Shown here: in pieces, positions 24,455-31,658 of the stretch
Layout: each line of letters begins with the position of its first letter
Position numbering within the stretch: the stretch's first letter is position 1
Assembly (NCBI RefSeq): GCF_022811665.1
Contig: NZ_CP094529.1
Coordinates: 2,852,001-2,916,000, forward strand
From: Chryseobacterium oryzae
Lineage (GTDB): Bacteria > Bacteroidota > Bacteroidia > Flavobacteriales > Weeksellaceae
DNA length: 64,000 nt
Direction of reading: 5' to 3'
The notes under the pieces: model-generated
The model's input: the letters and a program-made list of their open reading frames with translations, nothing else
What the model was told of the DNA's origin: nothing
Database searches by the model: none
Made by a program: the position numbers and the translations under genes

Positions 24455-25516
24455 TTAAACATTTTTTAATAAAACCAAACTATGGTCTTTTCCTCCCAAA
24501 TGATTGTAGAGAAGAATGTTTTTAATTTCTGGTTTGTTTACGAAATTAATCATCATCACTTCCGGGATTTCCTGATTTTTGAGAATCTGACAAGCCATAA
24601 ATGTTGAAAAACCACTTGCGGTATTGAATTCTCCGCTCAAATGTTTAAAATACAATAAAGATGAATTTTGAAATAATTCTGAAGCCTTTTTATAATAAAT
24701 ATCTGATTCTGAGTCGCCACTAAAACCAAGAATCACGGCATCAATTTCATTATTTTTCAAATTGTTTTTAGCTAAAAAATCTTGAATGAATGATTGGGTT
24801 TCTTCTAAATTTAATTCGTTAATAATCTGAATATCTTCAAGTTTCGCATAAGAAGTTTCAGTTTTTTCTTTCCCGACTACAAAAAAACTAGCACCTTCTC
24901 CCCAAATTACCCCTTCTGTTTGTGAATTGAGAAAATCTGCGGGAAGATTTCCCTCTTTTTTTATGGTATTATTGAGTTTGTACAACTCCATAGTTCGGTC
25001 GGTTTGTTCGTCGCAAGAACCTACCAAAACTTGTTCTGCTTCGCCGTCATTAATCTGAAGTTTCGCATCTAGAAACGAAAATTCCAGAGACGAAGATGTG
25101 TTCACATAGGTGAAATTGTAAGCGTGGCACTGCAAACCTAAAGCAATTTGTCCCGCAACCGTATTATGCGTAGATTGTATGAAATAAGTTGGAGTTAAAA
25201 ACTCTTCATTGTTCTCAATTACGTTTTTCAGAAACTTTTCCGAGTCCTGCGAACAGCCCATTCCGGTTCCCACGATAATGGCATCAGGATTTTCTATTCC
25301 TGCTTCTTTCAAAGCATATTGCGAAGCTACGGAACTCATTTTTACCGTTTTAGACATTCTTCTGCTTGCTGCAGGCGGAATGAATTCTTTGTAATTCGGT
25401 TCAATGGCTTTTAAAATCTGTACTGTATTTTCTGGCTTGAGATTTTTGAAAAAATCGTCTTTTAATGTATCCTGAACCGAGATGCAGGCTGCACTGTTGA
25501 TGTAAACTGCACTCAT
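24455..25516 (-). CDS. Ketosynthase-like chain length factor without active-site Cys
   Basis: 353-aa thiolase-fold protein paired with the upstream ketosynthase. Where ketosynthases have TACSS the sequence reads TSSSL, so the nucleophilic Cys is replaced by Ser142. The NxHGT His motif is also absent (GFSGDS). This fits a chain length factor, which dimerises with the active ketosynthase in aryl polyene and type II polyketide systems. It overlaps the ketosynthase stop by one base, typical for KS-CLF pairs. Confidence 0.88.
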   Translation of the reverse strand: MSAVYINSAACISVQDTLKDDFFKNLKPENTVQILKAIEPNYKEFIPPAASRRMSKTVKMSSVASQYALKEAGIENPDAIIVGTGMGCSQDSEKFLKNVIENNEEFLTPTYFIQSTHNTVAGQIALGLQCHAYNFTYVNTSSSLEFSFLDAKLQINDGEAEQVLVGSCDEQTDRTMELYKLNNTIKKEGNLPADFLNSQTEGVIWGEGASFFVVGKEKTETSYAKLEDIQIINELNLEETQSFIQDFLAKNNLKNNEIDAVILGFSGDSESDIYYKKASELFQNSSLLYFKHLSGEFNTASGFSTFMACQILKNQEIPEVMMINFVNKPEIKNILLYNHLGGKDHSLVLLKNV

Positions 25517-26712
25517 TATTTAGAAAAAATTAAGGTTGAACAATTTCCTCCAAAACCAAATGAGTTGGAAAGAACGTGATTGATATTTCTCTCTTTGAGT
25601 TCCGTTACAGGTGTCAAATCGAATTCTTCCATTTTTGTTTTAAAATTCAGATTCGGGAAAATCAAATTATTCTGAATCGCCAACAGAGAATATACCGCTT
25701 CAATTCCCGCTGCCGCCGCTAGAGTATGACCTGTAAAGGCTTTCGTAGAACTGAATTCCGGGACTTTGTTTTCTCCAAAAATCCGAATCATTGCAATACC
25801 TTCCGACAAATCATTATTCGGAGTTGCGGTGCCGTGAACGTTGATATAATTGATATTTTCTTTGTCCAAACCCGAAACTTTCAATGCTTTTTCCATCGCC
25901 AGAAAAGCGCCTTGTCCGTTTTCCGAAGAAGCGGTTTGGTGATGGGCATCGTTGGCATTTCCGTATCCCGAAAGATAACCGAGAACTTTTTTATTTTCTT
26001 TTTTCACGATTTCATCAGATTCCAAAATGATGAAAGCGGCTGCTTCACCTAGATTCAGACCTTTTCTGTCGTTATCAAAAGGCGTGTTATAAGAATCTGT
26101 AAGAATCATCAGTGTATTGAAACCATTTAGCGTAAACTTTGAAAGCGAATCTGTTCCGCCCACAATCACACGGTCTAAAACGCCATTTTTAATGAGTTTC
26201 GCACCCATCATAATGGCATTGGCAGCAGACGAACAGGCTGTACTGATGGTAGAAACCATTCCTTTCAAACCCAGATAATCTGCAATCAGTAAGGATGAAT
26301 TTCCCGCATCGTGAGAGTCAATATATTTTTGCTTTTCAGGGAAGTCTTCGTACGTGTAGAAATATTTTTCGGTGATATCCATTCCGCCAACGCTTGTTGA
26401 GGAAATAAGTCCGGTTTTATATTCATTAATATCAGAAATTCCGGCACTTTCAACAGCTTCTTTTGCCGCAACCATTCCCAGTAAGGACGTTCTGGTTGCA
26501 TTGTTATCTGTGTTTAAATGCAGTTTTTCTGCTAATTCTTCATTAGACAATTTGATTTCGCCCGTTTTAATAGTTCCGGCGTGGCGGGTTTCAAACAAAC
26601 TAATATCCGAAATACCGTGTTGTCCTGATTTCAGCGACCTCAAATTTTCCTCCACATTGTTTCCAATTGCGGAGATTATGCCCATCCCTGTTATGGCAAT
26701 TTTTTGATTCAT
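25516..26712 (-). CDS. FabF-like beta-ketoacyl-ACP synthase of the flexirubin-type cluster
   Basis: 398-aa ketosynthase II with an intact triad: Cys160 in STACSSAA, His in NVHGTATPNND and His in FTGHTLAAAAG. It condenses malonyl-ACP with the growing acyl chain. The partner gene directly downstream is a Cys-less chain-length-factor type protein, arguing for polyene synthesis over housekeeping fatty acid synthesis. Dedicated ACP, FabG-like reductase, ammonia-lyase and darA/darB genes are not within the window, so the pathway would need genes elsewhere. It starts 37 bases after the thioesterase gene, with no clear promoter between. Confidence 0.92.
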   Translation of the reverse strand: MNQKIAITGMGIISAIGNNVEENLRSLKSGQHGISDISLFETRHAGTIKTGEIKLSNEELAEKLHLNTDNNATRTSLLGMVAAKEAVESAGISDINEYKTGLISSTSVGGMDITEKYFYTYEDFPEKQKYIDSHDAGNSSLLIADYLGLKGMVSTISTACSSAANAIMMGAKLIKNGVLDRVIVGGTDSLSKFTLNGFNTLMILTDSYNTPFDNDRKGLNLGEAAAFIILESDEIVKKENKKVLGYLSGYGNANDAHHQTASSENGQGAFLAMEKALKVSGLDKENINYINVHGTATPNNDLSEGIAMIRIFGENKVPEFSSTKAFTGHTLAAAAGIEAVYSLLAIQNNLIFPNLNFKTKMEEFDLTPVTELKERNINHVLSNSFGFGGNCSTLIFSK

Positions 26713-26748
26713 ATAATATTGGAAGTAATGCTTGGTGATTGTTTTTTA

Positions 26749-27267
26749 TTAAGATTCCTGAAAAAGTTTCTTCAACTCCACAGAATCTGCCGGTTTCATT
26801 CTTCCGGAAAGAATTAAGGAAAGCTCTTTTCTTCTTAAAGCTGCAGCATATCTTTCTTTCTCCAAATCTGTTTCTGGCTCCATTTCAGGAATGGGTATAG
26901 GTCTGTTAAATTCATCAACCGCAACAAAAGTATAAATTCCTTTATTGGTATGAATTTTTTTTCTGTTGATAGGATCATCCAACCAAACATCTACATAAAT
27001 CTCCATAGAGGTAGAAAATGCTCTTGAAACTTTAGACTCCATCACAACAATACCACCTTCGGGAATGGGATAATCGAAAGAAACGTGATTCACAGATGCG
27101 GTAACCACTCTTCTCTCGCAATGTCTTGTCGCAGAGATAGAAGCACATCTATCCATTCTTGCCAAAAGCTCGCCTCCGAAAAGATTTCTGAGCTGGTTGG
27201 TATCGTTGGGAAGAACGATATTCGTCATTACTGTAAGAGATTCTGATGCCTTTTTTACTTTTGCCAT
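26749..27267 (-). CDS. Acyl-CoA thioesterase, hotdog family
   Basis: 172-aa YciA/BACH-type hotdog thioesterase: TNIVLPNDTNQLRNLFGGELLARMD with the catalytic Asp region, followed by VVTASVNHVSFDYPI. It hydrolyses acyl-CoA to free acid and CoA. A short C-terminal extension rich in Arg and Lys follows the domain. Its start overlaps the HU-CCDC81 gene by 13 bases. It could serve general CoA turnover or release chains for the downstream cluster; the sequence does not decide. Confidence 0.9.
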   Translation of the reverse strand: MAKVKKASESLTVMTNIVLPNDTNQLRNLFGGELLARMDRCASISATRHCERRVVTASVNHVSFDYPIPEGGIVVMESKVSRAFSTSMEIYVDVWLDDPINRKKIHTNKGIYTFVAVDEFNRPIPIPEMEPETDLEKERYAAALRRKELSLILSGRMKPADSVELKKLFQES

Positions 27268-28019
27268 TTAGATTTTCTTTTATGAGAAGTTGGTTTCCAA
27301 CTTTTTGCTGATTGTTTTTTGATAGAATCCTGTTTTAAAGAATCTGCTTTGAAAGCCTTTACAGAATCCTGAAATTTTATTTTTGCCGAATCTATTTTTA
27401 CCGGAGCTTTTTTCTCGATTCTCTGAGTTTTTGTTTTTACCGAAAGATCATCAAAAGATTTTTTACCAAAAATAAGTTCCTGCTGCGTATATGCAAAATA
27501 CAAAATTCCCAAAACCGGAACAATGAAAAGAAATATCCAAAGTATCGATTTATTGAGTTTGTAATCTTTTTCGGAGTTTTCCTCTGAAACGGTTGGATGC
27601 TGATCGTTAATCTCTGAAAATCGGATTTCTTCTAACCCATAAAAATCGGGATCGTCCGACTGTAAGCGGTTTCCTTTAAATACAAATTGGTCATTTTCCA
27701 AAGAAAGTGTTCCGAGACCATTGATATCTAAAGTTTTTTCCGACTGCAATCTTTTTTTCCAAAAATCTACCTGAAGATAGAGCTCTCTTTCTGCAGATGC
27801 TTCAGAAATTTGTTTCTGCTGACTTAAAAAAACAGTGAAATTTCTATCCTGAATATGATAATCCTGTTGAAAATTAATTTGGCTGGACGGCGGAAGAATA
27901 CTTCCGTTTTCAGAATTAATAACTGCTTTGGAGTTTTCCAGAGAGAATGCACCAAACTGCGGAACTACAACAGTTCCGAATTGCTTCAGATATTCTAAAA
28001 TGTATGCTGAAATATTCAT
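27255..28019 (-). CDS. HU-CCDC81-like DNA-binding-fold membrane protein
   Basis: 254 aa. The N-terminal 60 residues (MNISAYILEYLKQFGTVVVPQFGAF) match the prokaryotic CCDC81-type HU domain, followed by a second related domain to about 125. A single membrane helix follows (about 155-178), then a Lys/Ser-rich basic tail. Bacteroidota homologues often end in a SPOR domain; here only the short tail is present. HU-like domains of this group are thought to act in cell-surface or envelope organisation; their ligand is not settled. Its promoter box almost touches the ATG. Confidence 0.8.
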   Translation of the reverse strand: MNISAYILEYLKQFGTVVVPQFGAFSLENSKAVINSENGSILPPSSQINFQQDYHIQDRNFTVFLSQQKQISEASAERELYLQVDFWKKRLQSEKTLDINGLGTLSLENDQFVFKGNRLQSDDPDFYGLEEIRFSEINDQHPTVSEENSEKDYKLNKSILWIFLFIVPVLGILYFAYTQQELIFGKKSFDDLSVKTKTQRIEKKAPVKIDSAKIKFQDSVKAFKADSLKQDSIKKQSAKSWKPTSHKRKSKWQK

Positions 28020-28026
28020 TTGGCGA

Positions 28027-28034
28027 CAAATTTA
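28027..28034 (-). promoter_or_regulatory. -7 box of the HU-CCDC81/thioesterase operon
   Basis: Minus strand TAAATTTG ends 7 bases before the ATG at 28019, so the transcript would have almost no leader. It may drive the whole minus-strand run down to 19806, since no other clear box was seen. Confidence 0.6.
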
Positions 28035-28170
28035 TGATTTTTTAATGAGTTTTTGAGAGATTTATTTTCAGGTTGAAATATAAAAAACTTCAATTTCTTA
28101 CTATTTGTAAAAATATACAGAATTGTTCATTTTCAAATCGGTTTACTTATTATTTATCATTCAAAGACAA

Positions 28171-28193
28171 TAAAAAAGACTGCCGAAACAGTC
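28171..28193 (-). terminator. Terminator after the thiamine receptor gene
   Basis: Minus strand stem GACTG-TTTCGG-CAGTC followed by a run of six T, located 54 bases downstream of the receptor stop. Confidence 0.75.
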
Positions 28194-28246
28194 TCAAAAA
28201 AATTAATTCTAAATTGCTTAGAAAAATATGATTAAGGATTGGTTTT

Positions 28247-30358
28247 TTATTGAATTTTCCAACTGATTCCAAACATAAAGTTGGTTCCTGCCTGAGAAAA
28301 ATATACCGGGCCGTCGTAAACGTATCCGTTATTTACGTATTTCTGATCGAAAATATTATTTACCAAAAGTTTTAATGACACCTCTTGTCTTTTGATTTTG
28401 AACTGATATTGTGCATTAAAATCTGTAAGGAAATAATCTTTTAGCTGTAAGGCAGCTGTTTCTGTATTATCCAAATACTGTTTTCCTACATATTGGTTCG
28501 TTAAAGCAAACTGGAAATTTTTAACAGGATTGAATTTCAGACTTAAATTGGCAATTAAATTCGGCGAAAAAGAAATTTCTGTATTTCCTAAATGATCTAC
28601 ACCATTATTATTTTCAACAATAAAATCTAGGTTTCTGTTTTGGCTCACACTTACATTTCCAGACACCTCCCATTGTTTTGAGAGTTTTGCCAAAGCTCCG
28701 ATTTCTACACCTCTTCGGTAACTTTTCCCTGAATTGGTTCTGATAAATTCTCCGATATTACTAATCTGCCCATTAAGCACCAACTGATTGATGTAGTACA
28801 TATAATAAAGATTGGCAGTAAATTCCAATACGCCAAAGCGCTTTTCTATTCCAGCTTCAAAATCATGAAGTTTTTCTGCTTTTACGTCATTATTGGCAAA
28901 AAGGTCATCCCGATTAGGCTCTCGCTGAGCCAGTGCATAAGAGAAAAACACCTTACCATTGCTCAATCTGTAATTAACTCCCGCTTTTGGATTAAAAAAC
29001 AGCCAGTTTCTTTTAAGATTTGCTCCTTCACCATCACCTTGCATTAAAATTCTAGTATCATAATCGATATTTCTTAACTGCAAGTCGCCAAAAAGTTCAA
29101 AATTATCTATTCTTACCAAAGCTTTTGCAAAACCGGCAACTTCATTCTTCACCGAACGATTTCGGTAATATTCGTATTCGTTAATCTGCGGAAAGAAAAC
29201 TCCCGTTACATTTCCGTAATGTCTTCCGTAATATTGGTTAGCAACGGCTCCGAAATTCAAATCTACATTTTCAAATTTTCCGTACAAAGTAGAAACTACA
29301 CCATAAAAATCATTATTCAGCCATTTCTTTCTAATGAAATCCGAACGATCTCTAAGAGTACTTCCATCCAACATATTAGGCAGGTTATATCGGGAAAATT
29401 TGTTATTCTGTCTGTAATTTTCATAATAACCACTCCCTTTGGTGTAATGAAATGTGGTTTCAAGGTTCCAACGGTCATTAATTCCCTGTTCCCAAAGCAA
29501 CTGATAATGATTTTGTCTGTAATTATCGGTTTCGTTGTCGTAAAATCCCGATATATCTCCATTTTTATCATAAATTGCTCCTGAAGGATTAAATCTTGGA
29601 TTGGTTTCCCAGGTTTGTCTATCAATTCCATTCCAGGCTTGATACGTTTTTTCTTTTCCTCCGAATGCCATGAAACGAAGTTTTGTTTTTCCTTCTTCAA
29701 ATAATGCCGTAAAATTATACGAATTCAGATCCGAAAAAGCTCTGTCGATATACCCATCAGAATGAATATGAGAGTAACGCCCCATTACAGAAAGACGGTT
29801 TTTCCAGAATTTACCAGAACCCACTTCAGCAGAATATTTGTAGGTATTAAAAGATCCGTAGCTGTCGTCTGTTTTCAAGTAAAACTTTTCTTCGGGTTCT
29901 TTAGAAATAACATTAATACTTGCTCCGAAAGCAGAAACACCATTATTGGAAGTCCCTACACCACGCTGAATTAAAATTTGCGATGCAGAACTTGTTAAAT
30001 CTGGCACATTCACAAAAAATGTTCCCTGACTTTCGGAATCATTGTAAGGAACGCCGTTCATCATCACATTAATACCTCTTCCTGCAACACCTCGAATTCT
30101 AAAACCGGTGTATCCTACTCCATTTCCAGCGTCTGAAGTGGAAATGATAGAAGTTTGATTCTTTAGCAAAATAGGTAAATCCTGACCGAGATTTTTACTT
30201 TCCAGATCTTTCTGAACGTTAATGATTTCTTTTGCTACGGGAAGTCTTCGTGTGAAATTAACGGTTTCTATTTCTCTTATCTTAAGAGAATCCTGATTTT
30301 GAGTTTGTGCAAAACCCAGAGAACTTGCGGTAAGTCCTAAAAAAAATAATCCTTTCAT
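28247..30358 (-). CDS. TonB-dependent receptor, probable thiamine transporter
   Basis: 703-aa outer-membrane receptor: signal peptide (about 1-17), plug domain (about 45-150, with GYTGFRIRGVAGRGINVMMNGVPYND) and a 22-strand barrel ending in the aromatic-rich MFGISWKIQ. It lies about 125 bases downstream of a TPP riboswitch on the same strand, so its expression should fall when thiamine pyrophosphate is plentiful. That points to uptake of thiamine or a precursor rather than iron. Riboswitch-controlled thiamine receptors are known in Bacteroidota from comparative genomics. No CarboxypepD_reg domain precedes the plug, unlike the 18-kb receptor. Confidence 0.92.
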   Translation of the reverse strand: MKGLFFLGLTASSLGFAQTQNQDSLKIREIETVNFTRRLPVAKEIINVQKDLESKNLGQDLPILLKNQTSIISTSDAGNGVGYTGFRIRGVAGRGINVMMNGVPYNDSESQGTFFVNVPDLTSSASQILIQRGVGTSNNGVSAFGASINVISKEPEEKFYLKTDDSYGSFNTYKYSAEVGSGKFWKNRLSVMGRYSHIHSDGYIDRAFSDLNSYNFTALFEEGKTKLRFMAFGGKEKTYQAWNGIDRQTWETNPRFNPSGAIYDKNGDISGFYDNETDNYRQNHYQLLWEQGINDRWNLETTFHYTKGSGYYENYRQNNKFSRYNLPNMLDGSTLRDRSDFIRKKWLNNDFYGVVSTLYGKFENVDLNFGAVANQYYGRHYGNVTGVFFPQINEYEYYRNRSVKNEVAGFAKALVRIDNFELFGDLQLRNIDYDTRILMQGDGEGANLKRNWLFFNPKAGVNYRLSNGKVFFSYALAQREPNRDDLFANNDVKAEKLHDFEAGIEKRFGVLEFTANLYYMYYINQLVLNGQISNIGEFIRTNSGKSYRRGVEIGALAKLSKQWEVSGNVSVSQNRNLDFIVENNNGVDHLGNTEISFSPNLIANLSLKFNPVKNFQFALTNQYVGKQYLDNTETAALQLKDYFLTDFNAQYQFKIKRQEVSLKLLVNNIFDQKYVNNGYVYDGPVYFSQAGTNFMFGISWKIQ

Positions 30359-30481
30359 TCTTATAAATTTTAAAATTTAATGGAATAAAAGGGGCGATTA
30401 AAATAATGTAACAATTAACTGATTTAACAGTCTAGCAATAATTGGTACATTGTTATACTGCTATATTGGTACATTTTCAAA

Positions 30482-30550
30482 TTTCCCTAAACAGCATTAC
30501 CTGTTCCAGGTTCATTGGGTATAATCTCAGCTCCGATTGGGGCACCCCTT
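30482..30550 (-). ncRNA. TPP riboswitch (THI element)
   Basis: Read on the minus strand, the conserved TPP aptamer blocks appear in order: GGGGTGCC, GCTGAGAT, ATACCC, GAACCTG, CAGGTAATGCTG, TAGGGAA. Both helices of the aptamer can be paired. It sits between a -7 promoter box and the TonB receptor gene. The expression platform (about 30360-30481) has no obvious intrinsic terminator that I could identify. Confidence 0.93.
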
Positions 30551-30561
30551 TATTTCTGCGG

Positions 30562-30569
30562 CAAAAATA
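30562..30569 (-). promoter_or_regulatory. -7 box for the TPP riboswitch leader
   Basis: Minus strand TATTTTTG (TAnnTTTG) lies about 12 bases before the conserved riboswitch start, so the RNA would begin right at the aptamer. No clear -33 box. Confidence 0.6.
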
Positions 30570-30598
30570 CAATTTATTTTTGATTAAATTAAAATTTA

Positions 30599-31351
30599 TC
30601 AGTACGATCTGTTGTAAGAATCGATAAGATAATAATTTGCATCATCTTTAGTCACTTCAAACATCTTTCCCAATTTCCAGCTGTAATTTCTTTTAATATC
30701 AGAATATTCGAAAGGAATAACAATTTTATTATTCACATCAATTACTCCAAACTTATCATTATACGTAGCAATAATCATAGGATTGGCAACATCATCCCCT
30801 TCCAGCACATAGAGAAACTGATACTTTGGGTAAATAGCAAACTGCGACTGATCGTCGGGATTTTTAAACTTAGAATCTTCAATAATTCCGTATTTTCCTT
30901 TTAAAATATAGGCATGAAATAAAGCTTTCTGCATTTGTGCATTACATCTTCCTAAATCTTCTTTTTTGTATTGATAAACTTTTTTCCCGTTTTTATTAAT
31001 TCGATACGTGATGCCTTTATTATCAACAGTTGCAAAATCACTGCTACCAAAAATTTTAACTTTTTCGTTAGGAGAGTTAAGCAGATTACAGTCTTCACCA
31101 AAGAACATAACCAAATCATATTCAGCGGGAATAACCATTTTTCCTTTCTGATTAACAAATCCGGATTTTCCTTTGATTTTTTTGGGAATCAGTAGCGGTA
31201 TATTCTCATTCACTACCGGAAGATTAACTGTATTGCCCTGCGAAGATTTTCCGATTTTATAATCTGAAGGTTTTTTTTTGAATGTCTTAGACTGACCGAA
31301 AGCCAATACACAACAAAACCCTAATAAAAGAATATTGATTTTTTTCGTCAT
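30599..31351 (-). CDS. Secreted WG-repeat protein
   Basis: 250 aa. The start at 31351 (MTKKINILLL) is preferred: it gives a normal signal peptide (to about CCVLAFGQ), and the -7 box at 31378-31371 would leave no leader for the ATG at 31363. WG/KWG-type repeats are visible: SGFVNQKGKMVIPAEYD and FGVIDVNNKIVIPFEYSD, and more divergent copies between. Such repeats form beta-structures of unknown role and are frequent in Bacteroidota. Its stop lies upstream of the thiamine riboswitch, whose own promoter suggests separate control. Confidence 0.82.
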   Translation of the reverse strand: MTKKINILLLGFCCVLAFGQSKTFKKKPSDYKIGKSSQGNTVNLPVVNENIPLLIPKKIKGKSGFVNQKGKMVIPAEYDLVMFFGEDCNLLNSPNEKVKIFGSSDFATVDNKGITYRINKNGKKVYQYKKEDLGRCNAQMQKALFHAYILKGKYGIIEDSKFKNPDDQSQFAIYPKYQFLYVLEGDDVANPMIIATYNDKFGVIDVNNKIVIPFEYSDIKRNYSWKLGKMFEVTKDDANYYLIDSYNRSY

Positions 31352-31370
31352 TTTAGTTTTCATTCGGCGG

Positions 31371-31378
31371 CAAAAATA
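31371..31378 (-). promoter_or_regulatory. -7 box of the WG-repeat gene
   Basis: Minus strand TATTTTTG fits TAnnTTTG and gives a leader of about 13 bases to the ATG at 31351. Confidence 0.5.
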
Positions 31379-31658
31379 GAAAATATAAAATTTATATTTA
31401 TAAAGAATCTAAATAAATTCAATCTGAAAAAATTCTATTTTTTTGTATTTTTGGGGACATTTTTTAAATGTTTGACAATTATTTGGTTTTGAAAGAAGCT
31501 CATTCGCTTTAAAACTGAAAGAAAAATTAGCAAATTACAAGAGTTCAACCATTTAAGAATGCTAACTGTGAGTATTACAAATGAGAATTTCAATCTGAAA
31601 TTTCTCTCAACGTAAAACATCGGTTAATAATTTTAAGTTATAAAAAAGAAAAGACTAT

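Noticed and set aside
31568..31585. TGTGA/TACA pair before acnB as a third Crp-type site
   Set aside because: The spacing between half-sites is 4, not 6, and the flanks do not match the two cco sites.
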